From NCBI GenBank assembly GCA_964434105.1, contig CAYSTJ010000003.1:1-64000 (forward strand): 64,000 nt of DNA, read 5' to 3'. Of the stretch, positions 43,055 to 52,821 are shown in pieces. The notes under the pieces are model-generated. The model saw only the letters and a program-made list of their open reading frames with translations. It searched no databases and was not told the origin of the DNA. Both the position numbers and the translations under genes were made by a program. Within the stretch, counting starts at the first letter, position 1; each line of letters begins with the position of its first letter. The DNA is from CAYNST01 sp964434105. Lineage in GTDB: Bacteria; Pseudomonadota; Gammaproteobacteria; Pseudomonadales; Cellvibrionaceae.

Positions 43055-44851
43055 CTATTCCTCAATCAGATTGTATTGTGCCGGGACAGGGCTTCTATGC
43101 GGTGTTCGTGCAGAAACATCATTCAATAATGCCAGCAACCTGCTCAGATCGACGGGCTTTACCAGGTAATGATTAAAACCGGCTTCTTTCGCTTTGCTTT
43201 TTTCCAACTCGCCACCATAACCCGTCATTGCGATGATCGTTACGTCAGACAAATTCTCATCCTGCCGTAATCGCTGTGCCACCTCATACCCGTCAATATC
43301 CGGCAGGCCAATGTCGAGCAATACAACATCTGGTTGATAATCCTCTGCCGCGGAATAGCCTCCGTTGCCGGTATGGCTGCTCCGTACCTTGTATCCCTGG
43401 CTCTCCAGGCACATGGCGAGGCCGCGCGCAGAGTCTACGTTATCATCAACAACCAGCACGTTCAGGACCGTGAGTTCGACAGGGGAGGAGGGCAAAACAG
43501 CGGACGACGGCTGCTCTGAGACCGCGACCAATGGCAGACGTACCGAAAATTCCGCACCCTCGCCGTGCCCCTTACTGGCAACCTCGGCAACGCCGCCGTG
43601 AAGCCCCACCAGGGCCTGAACCAGAGCGAGGCCGATACCCAGACCTCCCTGGGCACGATTCATGGCAGTCGGTGCCTGCACAAACAGGTTAAATACGGTG
43701 TGCAGATGCTCCGGATCGATGCCTACGCCCTGATCCCGCACCCGGATGGTCGCCCAGTGCTGGTCATCCTGTATAAGAGAAAGCCAGATAATGCCGCCAT
43801 CGTCCATATACTTGATAGCGTTAGTCAGCAGGTTGCCGAGAATCTGCGTCAGCCTCACCATATCGCCATTCACATACAGTGGCGTATCCGGCAGACTGAC
43901 ATCGAGCCGATGGCCATGCTTTTCAAGAAGCGGCGTAATTGTATCGGCTGCGTGAGCCACGACTTTTCCCAGATTAACGGTCTCTCGACGCAGATGGATC
44001 CGGCCGTTTGAGATGCGCGATACGTCCAGGAGGTCATCCATCAGACAGGTAAGGTGTTTGACCTGGCGTTCCAGGAGGTCCTGAGCCCAGACGATCTGCT
44101 GCGGCGATGCATCTTCCAACTGCATCACCTGTACGGCGTTGTGCATGGCAGACAGGGGATTGCGAAGCTCATGGGCAAGGATGGCAATATACTCATCTTT
44201 TTTGCGGGCAGAATCATATAACGCTTTTTCAACCCGCTTACGCTCGGCGATCTCCTGGGTAAGCTGGGTGTTGCTGGCTACGAGCTTTGAATTCGCCTGC
44301 TCCAGCGTCTGATTGAGCTGCCGGAGATCGCGCATGTTTTGCGCTTTTAACTCGTCGTGCGCTTTTTCCAGCTCGCTATTGGCCGCGGCGAGTTCCTGAT
44401 TGAGACGCGACAATTCAGCCCGTTGCAGATACAGCTGTACCAGTGCCTGCACTTTGCCGCGCAGGATCTCCGGGATAACAGGAATCTGAACGTAATCAAC
44501 TGCGCCCATTTCGTAGCCTTTGCGTTGATCCAGATCGCTTACCTGCACGCCCGTGACAAAAATAATCGGTGTTTCTTCAAATCGCGGGTGGTTCCGAATC
44601 AGGGCAGCGGTCTCGAAGCCGTCCATACCGGGCATGCTCACGTCCAGCAGAATCGCTGCAAATTCCGTTTCCATGAGCCGCCACAAGGCCTGGTTGCCGG
44701 ATTGGGCGCGAACCAGGTTATACCCGAGACACTCCAGCGCGACTTCATAGCTGAGCAAGCGTTCCGCGCGATCATCGACAAGTAAAATATTGACTTCATG
44801 GTTGGTCATAGGTGTCTCGGCATGCTCTGCCCGGGTGCCCGTCAGTGTCAT
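43055..44851 (-). CDS. Cytoplasmic REC-HisKA-HATPase-REC hybrid histidine kinase
   Basis: A 598-residue signal protein with no membrane helix. An N-terminal receiver (about 20-135, Asp70 in LLDVSMPGMDG) is followed by a coiled coil (about 140-210), HisKA with His227 in AHELRNPL, HATPase (about 330-440, DQGVGIDPE and GGLGIGLALVQ) and a C-terminal receiver (about 470-585, LLDIGLPDIDG). Its ATG overlaps the stop of the 1800-residue kinase gene (ATGA), so both are made in coupled fashion and probably form one phosphorelay. An ATG 42 bp downstream is possible but loses this coupling. Confidence 0.92.
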   Translation of the reverse strand: MTLTGTRAEHAETPMTNHEVNILLVDDRAERLLSYEVALECLGYNLVRAQSGNQALWRLMETEFAAILLDVSMPGMDGFETAALIRNHPRFEETPIIFVTGVQVSDLDQRKGYEMGAVDYVQIPVIPEILRGKVQALVQLYLQRAELSRLNQELAAANSELEKAHDELKAQNMRDLRQLNQTLEQANSKLVASNTQLTQEIAERKRVEKALYDSARKKDEYIAILAHELRNPLSAMHNAVQVMQLEDASPQQIVWAQDLLERQVKHLTCLMDDLLDVSRISNGRIHLRRETVNLGKVVAHAADTITPLLEKHGHRLDVSLPDTPLYVNGDMVRLTQILGNLLTNAIKYMDDGGIIWLSLIQDDQHWATIRVRDQGVGIDPEHLHTVFNLFVQAPTAMNRAQGGLGIGLALVQALVGLHGGVAEVASKGHGEGAEFSVRLPLVAVSEQPSSAVLPSSPVELTVLNVLVVDDNVDSARGLAMCLESQGYKVRSSHTGNGGYSAAEDYQPDVVLLDIGLPDIDGYEVAQRLRQDENLSDVTIIAMTGYGGELEKSKAKEAGFNHYLVKPVDLSRLLALLNDVSARTPHRSPVPAQYNLIEE

Positions 44852-47800
44852 TGATGTAACCAGGATCGCAGCAAGGCAATCAGTTGCTGATTATTGACGG
44901 GTTTGGCTACGTAATCCGACGCCCCGGCCTCTATACATTTTTCCCGGTCGCCTTTCATCGCCTTGGCTGTCAAAGCGATAATTGGCAATGCCTGAAAATC
45001 TGGCTTCCTGCGTATTTCCCGCATGGTCGTGTAGCCATCCATGCCCGGCATCATAATGTCCATCAGCACCAGGGCCAGATCTGGAGTCTGTTCGACAAGT
45101 TTTATGGCGTCGCGGCCGTTATTGGCCGTCAACACGCGCATCTGGTGTCTTTCGAGGATGCTGGACAGGGCAAATATGTTTCGGATATCGTCGTCAACTA
45201 CCAGTACCTTTCTGTTCAGCAGCACCGCGTCACTGTCATAGAGTCGACTCAGCATTTGCTGCCTGTCATCGGGCAACATCTGAATGTTATAGTGAAGAAA
45301 CAATGCCACGTCGTCCAGGAGGCGCTCTGGCGACCGGGCCACCCGCAGCGTCAGATTGCGTGTCAGACCACCAAGCTTTGATTTATCGTCCGCTGTGGGC
45401 GTTTTATCGAGGTAAGCAATGATGGGGATGTTTCGCAGATGGGCGTCGTCCTGAATCTTTGCCAACACCTCGTAACCTGCCTGCCCCTCTGCATTCAGAT
45501 GAAGAACAACGCAATCGGGTACGTCAGCGCGGAGGGCAGCCAATAGATCCGTGGTCTTGCAGGTGTGGGTTGCGACGCCGGGATATTCCAGCAGCGCCAG
45601 CAGGACGGGCGCGTCCGCAGTGGCGCTCGCAATCAACAGGTTCCGACGCCCATCCCGGGCAAAACAATATAACGTTTCCAGCGCGTTGGCGACACGATCG
45701 GAGGACGCCAGTTTATTAGCGCAGGCGAAGGCACCTCTCACCACAGCGTGAGCTGATTTGTCTTCTACTGTTAAAATCTGCACGGGTATATGTCGTTTGC
45801 TCATGTCCTGCTTAAGCTGGCTTAAAACTGCCCAGCCGGGCATATCAGGCAGAAAAATATCGAGCGTTATGGCCGCAGGCGAATAACGATGCGCCAGTTC
45901 CAGTCCGTCTGCACCACATGTGGCAATAATTCCCTTAAAGCCACAGGCGCGCGCGAGATCCAGCAGAATAGGGGCGTAGTGAGGATCATCCTCAATGATC
46001 AGCAGTACCAGATCGTTTGAACTGATGCTGTGCCGATCATCCTCCAGTGCAACAACCGGAGCGGGCGCGTCACTGACTTCGGCAGCATTGTCATTCAGGT
46101 GCTTTAGCTGAGGAACGGGCCTTATGGCGGGGTCATTATAACTTAACGGCAAATACAGCGTAAATTTACTGCCTTTACCCGGCGTGCTGTTCAGTCGTAT
46201 CTCACCGCCGAGCAATTGCGCCAGTTCGCGACTGATGGCAAGCCCCAGGCCAGTACCGCCATAGCGTCGTGCAGTGCCGGCATCGGCCTGCTGAAACGCT
46301 TCAAAAATCAGTTTTTGCTTGTCCTCCGGGATGCCGGTACCGGTATCCGTTACAGAAAAAGCAATAATCGAGTCGACTTTGCTTAATACCGGGTGGATCT
46401 CGCTCCAGCCTTTGCTGCCGATATCGACATTAAGCTCGACACTTCCGTGCTCTGTAAATTTGAAGGCATTCGACAGCAGGTTTTTCAGAATCTGCAGCAG
46501 GCGCTTTGGGTCGGTAAATATACTTCGACCCAATTGTGGGCTGAGACGCAGTCGGAAGTTCAGCTCGCGCGATTCCGCTTCGTGCCGGAAATTGCGTTCA
46601 AGTGTGTCACGCAAGTGATCAAAGGGAAGCTCTTCACATTCTACGGTAACCGTACCGGATTCAATTTTGGATAGATCGAGAATATCACTGATCAGATTGA
46701 GGAGGTCTGTGCCAGCTGAGTAGATAGTATGGGCAAATTCAACCTGCCGGGCCGTCAGGTTGCCGTCGATATTTTCAGAGAGCTGTTCGCCAAGTATCAA
46801 AATGCTGTGAAGCGGGGTGCGCAATTCGTGCGATACATTCGCCAGAAACTCGGATTTGTAGCGTGAAGCCAACGCCAGTTCTGCCGCCTTTTCTTCCACA
46901 GCACGTTTAGCGTGGTCGATCTCCTGGTTTTTACGTTCGACTTCGGCGTTCTGAGCGGCCAGAAGTTGCGCTTTCTGCGCCAACTCTTCGTTGGTTTGCT
47001 GTAACTCGAACTGCCGCGTCTGAAGCTCGGCGGCTAACTGCTGCGATTGTGCCAACAGGCGCTCAGTCCGCATGGTCGCCTCGATATTGTTCAATACAAT
47101 ACCGACTATGTCCGCCAACTGCTCCAGAAAGGCACGATGTGATGCGTTGAATTCCCGCAGAGAAGCCAGCTCGATTACGGCTTTTACCTGTCCTTCAAAC
47201 AGCACCGGCAGCACCATTACCATGCGGGGTGCAACCTCGACCAGACCGGAGGTTATGCGCAAAGGTTGTTGATCTGTCTCATTAATAACCAGCCTATGGC
47301 GTTCGAGTGCGCACTGTCCCACGAGACCTTCACCTAACCGGTATTCGCGGGTCCGTTGTTTGCCCGTCACATTGTCCGCATACCCGGCAAGCTGCCGCAG
47401 ACGGGTTTCCTCATCAGTCTCGACCACCACGTACATTAACCCTTGCTGGGCTTCAACCAGCGGGGCCAGCTCTGACAGCAGCATCTGCGCGACTGTAGTG
47501 AGATCGCGCTGCCCCTGCATCATCCGACTGAACTTGGCCAGGTTGGTTTTTAACCAGTCCTGTTCCGTGTTCCGCTCGGTCGTCTTGCGCAAATTGCCGA
47601 TCATGGCGTTAATATAATTCTTCAGATCGGCGACCTCGCCACTGGCATCCACCTGGATGTAACGCGTGAGATCGCCGGTTGTCACGGCTGTCGCCACTTC
47701 GGCGATTGCACGTACCTGTGTAGTCAAATTCGCCGCCAGCAAATTCACGTTGGCCGTCAGGTCTCGCCAGGTGCCGGCCGCACCAGGTACATTCGCCTGA

Positions 47801-50250
47801 CCGCCCAGGCGCCCCTCAACGCCGACCTCGTGGGCCACGGTGGTCACCTGGTCTGCAAATGTCGCCAGGGTGTCGGTCATGCTGTTGATGGTTTCTGCCA
47901 GCGCGGCCACTTCGCCCTTGGATTCAACGGTCAGTTTCTGGGTCAAATCGCCATTGGCGACGGCGGTCACGACTTTGACAATGCCACGTACCTGGTCCGT
48001 CAGGTTATGTGCCATGACGTTTACATTGTCGGTAAGATCTTTCCACGTTCCCGCAACACCGGGAACACGTGCCTGACCGCCAAGTTTACCTTCTGTGCCC
48101 ACTTCCCTTGCCACGCGGGTTACCTCGGAGGCGAAGCTGTTGAGCTGGTCCACCATCGTATTGATGGTATCTTTGAGCTGCAGAATTTCTCCACGCACGT
48201 CCACGGTGATTTTGCGGGACAGGTCACCCTGGGCGATGGCAGTGGCCACTTCCGCAATGCCGCGCACCTGATCGGTGAGATTGGTGGCCATCACGTTGAC
48301 ATTGTCGGTAAGGTCTTTCCACGTTCCCGCAACACCGGGAACACGTGCCTGACCGCCCAATTTACCCTCGGTACCCACTTCCCGGGAAACTCGCGTGACT
48401 TCCGAGGCAAAACCGTTGAGCTGGTCCACCATGGTGTTGATGGTGTCTTTTAGCTGCAGAATTTCGCCTTTCACATCCACGGTAATTTTGCGGGACAGAT
48501 CACCACGGGCGACAGCCGTGGTAACTTCGGCGATATTGCGCACCTGGGCAGTCAGATTCCCGGCCATGGAATTCACATTATCAGTCAGATTTTTCCAGGT
48601 TCCTGCCACCCCCGGTACTTCGGCCTGACCGCCGAGCTTGCCTTCGGTACCGACCTCCCGGGCGACCCGGGTCACCTCAGCGGCAAAGCTGTTCAGCTGT
48701 ACCACCATGGTGTTGATCGTATCCTTCAGCTGAAGTATCTCTCCTTTCACATCCACCGTGATTTTACGGGATAGATCACCCCGGGCAACCGCTGTGGTGA
48801 CCTCGGCGATGTTACGAACCTGGGCAGTCAGGTTTGTTGCCATTGCATTGACCGAATCGGTCAGGTCTTTCCAGGTGCCAGCGACTCCCGGTACGATCGC
48901 CTGACCGCCAAGCTCGCCCTCTGTGCCCACTTCTCGCGCCACCCGCGTCACTTCGGAGGCAAACCCGTTCAACTGATCGACCATGGTGTTAATGGTATTT
49001 TTCAGTTCCGAGATTTCACCCTTAACGTCAACGGTAACCTTGCGGGACAGGTCACCTCGCGCGACCGCGGTCGCCACTTCCGCGATGTTCCTGACCTGCG
49101 CGGTAAGGTTGCCCGCCATGGAATTTACGTTGTCGGTCAGATTCTTCCAGGTACCTGCGACACCAGGTACTTCGGCCTGACCGCCGAGTTTACCTTCGGT
49201 GCCCACTTCCCGTGCGACCCGGGTCACCTCAGCGGCAAAGCCATTGAGCTGATCGACCATGGTGTTAATCGTGTTTTTCAGTTCCAGTATTTCGCCTTTG
49301 ACATCCACTGTGATCTTGCGAGACAGGTCGCCACGGGCGATAGCAGTGGCAACTTCGGCTATGCCGCGAACCTGATCAGTAAGGTTGGCGGCCATAACGT
49401 TGACGTTATCGGTCAGATCCTTCCAGGTTCCCGCAACGCCGGGCACAATCGCCTGGCCACCCAGCTTGCCCTCTGTGCCCACTTCCCGGGCAACCCGGGT
49501 CACTTCCGAGGCAAATGACCGGAGTTGATCCACCATGGTGTTGATCGCTTCCTTGAGCTGAAGAATCTCACCGCGTACATCCACCGTGATCTTGCGCGAT
49601 AGATCACCATTGGCGACAGCGATGGTCACTTCGGAAATGTTTCTCACCTGTGCGGTAAGATTGTTGGCCATTGAATTGACGTTGTCGGTCAGATCTTTCC
49701 ATACGCCAGACACACCTTTGACTTTAGCCTGACCACCCAGCTTGCCCTCGGCGCCCACCTCGCGCGCTACCCGCGTAACTTCCGAAGTAAAAACGTTCAT
49801 TTGCTCGATCATGCGGTTAACGATTTGAGCTGAATGCAGGAACGCTCCCTGCAACTCGCGCCCGTCAATTGCCAGCGGCATGGTCTGCGTCAGGTCACCT
49901 TTTCCGACCGCCGCAATGGTGCGGGTCACCTCGGTGGTCGGCCAGAGCAGATCTTCGATCAGGGTATTAACGGACGTTTCCATTGTTCCCCAACACCCTT
50001 GACGACGATCACACTGCATCCGCTCGCGGACTTTACCTTCCTGGCCTACAGCACGACCGACCCGCTGCAGTTCGTTGGCTACACGGCTGTTGGTAGCGAC
50101 TATATCGTTGAATGTATCTGCTATTTTGCCTTCAATTCCAGTCCAGTTACCAGGCAGTCGCACGGTGAAATCGCCATCACGCGCAGCCTGCAGCGCGGCA
50201 AGCACCATACCGGCATCGTAGGGCGCAGATGTAGAGAGGGGCGTGGTCAT
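44848..50250 (-). CDS. 1800-residue multi-HAMP hybrid histidine kinase
   Basis: A soluble sensor kinase of the Nik1/Os-1-like type, with no membrane helix. Residues about 1-150 hold a degenerate HAMP-like part. Eight HAMP-type repeats of exactly 92 residues follow (about 154-890), each with EVTRVAREVGTEGKLGGQA, GTWKDLTDNVN and GDLSRKITVDVKGEI. Next come GAF (about 910-1070), a coiled coil, HisKA with His1141 in NVSHELRTPLHS, and HATPase (about 1250-1360, DTGTGIPE and GGTGLGLAISREL). Three receiver-like domains end the protein. The first has Asp in TLDIFLPDMPG, the second (about 1545-1655) has lost the Asp (VVLHLNAEG), and the third has Asp1731 in LMDIMMPGMDG. A GGAG stands 12 nt upstream of the ATG. 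Confidence 0.93.
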   Translation of the reverse strand: MTTPLSTSAPYDAGMVLAALQAARDGDFTVRLPGNWTGIEGKIADTFNDIVATNSRVANELQRVGRAVGQEGKVRERMQCDRRQGCWGTMETSVNTLIEDLLWPTTEVTRTIAAVGKGDLTQTMPLAIDGRELQGAFLHSAQIVNRMIEQMNVFTSEVTRVAREVGAEGKLGGQAKVKGVSGVWKDLTDNVNSMANNLTAQVRNISEVTIAVANGDLSRKITVDVRGEILQLKEAINTMVDQLRSFASEVTRVAREVGTEGKLGGQAIVPGVAGTWKDLTDNVNVMAANLTDQVRGIAEVATAIARGDLSRKITVDVKGEILELKNTINTMVDQLNGFAAEVTRVAREVGTEGKLGGQAEVPGVAGTWKNLTDNVNSMAGNLTAQVRNIAEVATAVARGDLSRKVTVDVKGEISELKNTINTMVDQLNGFASEVTRVAREVGTEGELGGQAIVPGVAGTWKDLTDSVNAMATNLTAQVRNIAEVTTAVARGDLSRKITVDVKGEILQLKDTINTMVVQLNSFAAEVTRVAREVGTEGKLGGQAEVPGVAGTWKNLTDNVNSMAGNLTAQVRNIAEVTTAVARGDLSRKITVDVKGEILQLKDTINTMVDQLNGFASEVTRVSREVGTEGKLGGQARVPGVAGTWKDLTDNVNVMATNLTDQVRGIAEVATAIAQGDLSRKITVDVRGEILQLKDTINTMVDQLNSFASEVTRVAREVGTEGKLGGQARVPGVAGTWKDLTDNVNVMAHNLTDQVRGIVKVVTAVANGDLTQKLTVESKGEVAALAETINSMTDTLATFADQVTTVAHEVGVEGRLGGQANVPGAAGTWRDLTANVNLLAANLTTQVRAIAEVATAVTTGDLTRYIQVDASGEVADLKNYINAMIGNLRKTTERNTEQDWLKTNLAKFSRMMQGQRDLTTVAQMLLSELAPLVEAQQGLMYVVVETDEETRLRQLAGYADNVTGKQRTREYRLGEGLVGQCALERHRLVINETDQQPLRITSGLVEVAPRMVMVLPVLFEGQVKAVIELASLREFNASHRAFLEQLADIVGIVLNNIEATMRTERLLAQSQQLAAELQTRQFELQQTNEELAQKAQLLAAQNAEVERKNQEIDHAKRAVEEKAAELALASRYKSEFLANVSHELRTPLHSILILGEQLSENIDGNLTARQVEFAHTIYSAGTDLLNLISDILDLSKIESGTVTVECEELPFDHLRDTLERNFRHEAESRELNFRLRLSPQLGRSIFTDPKRLLQILKNLLSNAFKFTEHGSVELNVDIGSKGWSEIHPVLSKVDSIIAFSVTDTGTGIPEDKQKLIFEAFQQADAGTARRYGGTGLGLAISRELAQLLGGEIRLNSTPGKGSKFTLYLPLSYNDPAIRPVPQLKHLNDNAAEVSDAPAPVVALEDDRHSISSNDLVLLIIEDDPHYAPILLDLARACGFKGIIATCGADGLELAHRYSPAAITLDIFLPDMPGWAVLSQLKQDMSKRHIPVQILTVEDKSAHAVVRGAFACANKLASSDRVANALETLYCFARDGRRNLLIASATADAPVLLALLEYPGVATHTCKTTDLLAALRADVPDCVVLHLNAEGQAGYEVLAKIQDDAHLRNIPIIAYLDKTPTADDKSKLGGLTRNLTLRVARSPERLLDDVALFLHYNIQMLPDDRQQMLSRLYDSDAVLLNRKVLVVDDDIRNIFALSSILERHQMRVLTANNGRDAIKLVEQTPDLALVLMDIMMPGMDGYTTMREIRRKPDFQALPIIALTAKAMKGDREKCIEAGASDYVAKPVNNQQLIALLRSWLHQ
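47584..49791 (-). repeat. Eight tandem 276-bp repeats coding HAMP units
   Basis: The kinase gene carries eight direct repeats with a period of 276 bp (92 codons). The internal ones are very similar at DNA level, for example the TTCCAGGT...GCCTGACCGCC stretch recurring at about 48.59, 48.87, 49.14 and 49.42 kb. The outermost units have diverged more. Such a block can change copy number by recombination or slip in assembly. Confidence 0.9.
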
Positions 50251-50430
50251 AATCGGTTACAGCTCCGGTACAGGCAAAAATCATAATTTATTGGTATGCG
50301 CAACTTCGCGGGGACGCAGAGCGCTTTGTCAGATGGCGCATACAGCCGGGGCGGGCTCCGCCGCACCAGGGCCGGCAGGTACCCGGGGTTATGAGCGCAT
50401 GGCATATCCTTTCGGGTTGTACGCAGCGCT

Positions 50431-50577
50431 ATTCCCGGCAGAGCGAAAAATGTGAATTTTATACTTCACGCTGCTGCTCGGGTGCGTCTGGCCAGGCGTT
50501 TAAACCTGCGCCGACCGGTGTTGCGTGTGTGTTTTTACGCAGCAAGCGGTAAATCGGGACGTGAGATTAATAGTTAC
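50431..50577 (+). repeat. Right-hand partial copy G of the MITE-like repeat
   Basis: From GAGCGAAAAATGTGA to GACGTGAGATTAATAGTTAC this matches the right two-thirds of copy C, including CTGGCCAGGCGTTTAAAC and the terminal TAATAGTTAC. The left end is not recognisable in the 180 bp before it. The surrounding 469-bp space between the big kinase and the M3 peptidase gene contains nothing else I can support. Confidence 0.7.
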
Positions 50578-50719
50578 ATCCATTATTTATGGAAATCAAT
50601 AGTCGCTCCGTGTGTTTCTGTGTAGGCGCTTCGAAACATTTGAACGATGTTGGGTACAGACTGCTTTGGGTCAGCGTCGCGATCTGGTGTTCACTGACCC
50701 GAAGCAGGCATGGACTGCC

Positions 50720-52603
50720 TCAGCGCTTTTCTGATGCCTGTTCTTTTTGCTGTATCAGTTGCTCCATCTCATCCATTATCAGGTTCATACGCTTGACTAC
50801 GGCCTGAAATGGTTCAGGACGCGTTAAATCGATACCGGCGTTTTTCAACAGGTTGTGAGGATAATCCGACCCCCCGGCACGCAACAGATTGATGAAGTTC
50901 TCTACAGCGGGCTCACCATCTTCGACGATTTTTTCGTAAAGGGCGGTTCCGGCCGTGATGGACGTCGCATATTGATAGACATACATGTTGTAGTAAAAAT
51001 GGGGGACGAACATCCACTCGTTGTTATAGAGTTCGTCGATTTCCATTACCTTGTCATCATGCCCATGATAACGCTTTAGTAAATCGCCATACATCTGTGA
51101 GATCTTTTCACCCGACAATGCCTCATCGCGCTCTACCGTTTCATACAGCATCAATTCAAATTCGGCAAACATCGCCTGACGGAAAAAAGTGGCTCGCAAA
51201 CGTTCCAGTCCGAAGCCGAGATAGTATAACTTCTCGTCAATGCTGGTCGCGTTCGCAACCATATATTCCTGCAGGATGAGCTCCAGCGTTGTCGAGGGAA
51301 TCTCAGCGATAAAGGTCGCATAGCGGTAGGTTTCAAACGGTTGGGATTCCTTTGCATACAAGGTATGAATGGCGTGCCCCCATTCATGGGCGAGGGTGGA
51401 GAGAGATTCGTAGTTGTCGTTATGATTCAGCAGGATATAAGGGTGAACATCGTACGCTGAACCGCTCATGTAGGCACCGCTGCGCTTTCCTTCCTGGGGG
51501 TAGACGTGCACCCAGCGCTGCTGCATGGCCTGCTGCTGCTTCTCAACCCAGTCCTTTCCCAGTGGCGCCATGGCTTTCAGGGTTATATCGTTGGAGGTTT
51601 CGAAGTCGAAGGTCTTGTCGAGGGAGACCAGCGCCGGATAGATATCATAGTATTTCATCTGCTCGACGCCCAGCATCCTGCCACGGAGCCTGAAGTAGCG
51701 ATGCAGCGTCGGCAGGGATGCATTGACTTCGCGTACAAGGTTTCGGTAGATGTCTTCGGGCAGGTTGTCCTGGAACAGCTCGCGATTCAATACGCTCTCA
51801 TATTTTCGTGCACGGGACAGTGCCACCTGTGATTGAATATGTGCGTTCAGTACATTGCCCACGGTATTGCGGTAGCTCTTCCATTCACCCCAGTAGGCAT
51901 CGAAGGCTCGTTTCCTGTCTTCCCGGTGCTGGCTGCTGCGCCATCGGCTGTAACCGGCGGCATCCACACGGTGTTTTTTGCCGTCCGACATAGTGACTTC
52001 GGGCCAGGCAATGTCAGAGTTTGCCAGGATTGAATAAATACTGCCGGGCGATTCCATCGGCCGGGCAAAGAGCGACAGCGTGCGTTCCCCCTCAAGGTCG
52101 AGCGTGTGCGGTTTGGAGCGCAACGTGTCATTCAGAAAATGTCGGAAAGGCGCCAGTCCCGGGTGTTTTCGGACAAAGCGATTAATCTTTTTTTCCCCGA
52201 TGGCCTGCAGTTCCGGCTGTAGCCAGGCTGTCGCTTCGCTGTAGCGACTATAGGCAATCTGCGCCAGCTGACGCATTTCCTGGTGGTCGGTATTGCCCAG
52301 GTTCTCGTCATATAACAGACTCGCGTACACGTATACACGGCTCGCCTGTCTCAAGGTGTACGAGATTTGAGCCAATGCAGCCTGCATGCGGTCGGGGGAC
52401 TTGCCGAGCGTACCCTGCAGCATTTCCAAGCTGGCCACCGAAGCTAGTACATCATTCCGGGCTGCATGCCATGCCTCAGTGGTAGGGTATAATTCGGTCA
52501 GGTCCCACACATGTTTTTCAGATCGGGTAGACGTGTCCGCTGCCCACGCACTCATCGCACTAAAAACCAGCGACATCATCAATAAACGTAAAGAGGCTCG
52601 CAT
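50720..52603 (-). CDS. Secreted oligoendopeptidase F-type M3 metallopeptidase
   Basis: A 627-residue zinc metallopeptidase that cuts oligopeptides. It has a signal peptide (about 1-22, MSAWA before ADTST), which makes it periplasmic, unlike classical cytosolic PepF. The zinc motif is HEWGHAIH in LAHEWGHAIHTLY (about 406) and the downstream Glu is in FIAEIPSTTLE. Family length is about 600. The ATG at 52603 is chosen because GGAG lies 8 nt upstream. It stands alone. Confidence 0.92.
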   Translation of the reverse strand: MRASLRLLMMSLVFSAMSAWAADTSTRSEKHVWDLTELYPTTEAWHAARNDVLASVASLEMLQGTLGKSPDRMQAALAQISYTLRQASRVYVYASLLYDENLGNTDHQEMRQLAQIAYSRYSEATAWLQPELQAIGEKKINRFVRKHPGLAPFRHFLNDTLRSKPHTLDLEGERTLSLFARPMESPGSIYSILANSDIAWPEVTMSDGKKHRVDAAGYSRWRSSQHREDRKRAFDAYWGEWKSYRNTVGNVLNAHIQSQVALSRARKYESVLNRELFQDNLPEDIYRNLVREVNASLPTLHRYFRLRGRMLGVEQMKYYDIYPALVSLDKTFDFETSNDITLKAMAPLGKDWVEKQQQAMQQRWVHVYPQEGKRSGAYMSGSAYDVHPYILLNHNDNYESLSTLAHEWGHAIHTLYAKESQPFETYRYATFIAEIPSTTLELILQEYMVANATSIDEKLYYLGFGLERLRATFFRQAMFAEFELMLYETVERDEALSGEKISQMYGDLLKRYHGHDDKVMEIDELYNNEWMFVPHFYYNMYVYQYATSITAGTALYEKIVEDGEPAVENFINLLRAGGSDYPHNLLKNAGIDLTRPEPFQAVVKRMNLIMDEMEQLIQQKEQASEKR

Positions 52604-52821
52604 GTTAAAGCTCCAGAGGTTCACAAATCGAATAACCTTGCTTGAAACATGCGGTCAGGTCAAGCGCATCGATGATCGGAATCCCAATTAGTGGCCGGGC
52701 AATGCGGTCCGTCCTGCCGGGCTTTATTGTCGTACGCCTGATGGCATGCTCGTCTTCCGACGTGGCGCTTCAGCCATTCACCAGTGATGGCTGTACGCCC
52801 GATCTGCAGCGCATCGTCCGA

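Noticed and set aside
47830..48453. 207-codon open frame on the plus strand inside the multi-HAMP kinase gene
   Set aside because: It is an antisense shadow of the HAMP repeats, with no recognisable protein family, and it repeats in step with the kinase codons.
47584..49791. Regularly spaced repeats that could suggest a CRISPR or satellite array
   Set aside because: The period is 276 bp without spacers and the repeats are in frame, coding HAMP-type units.
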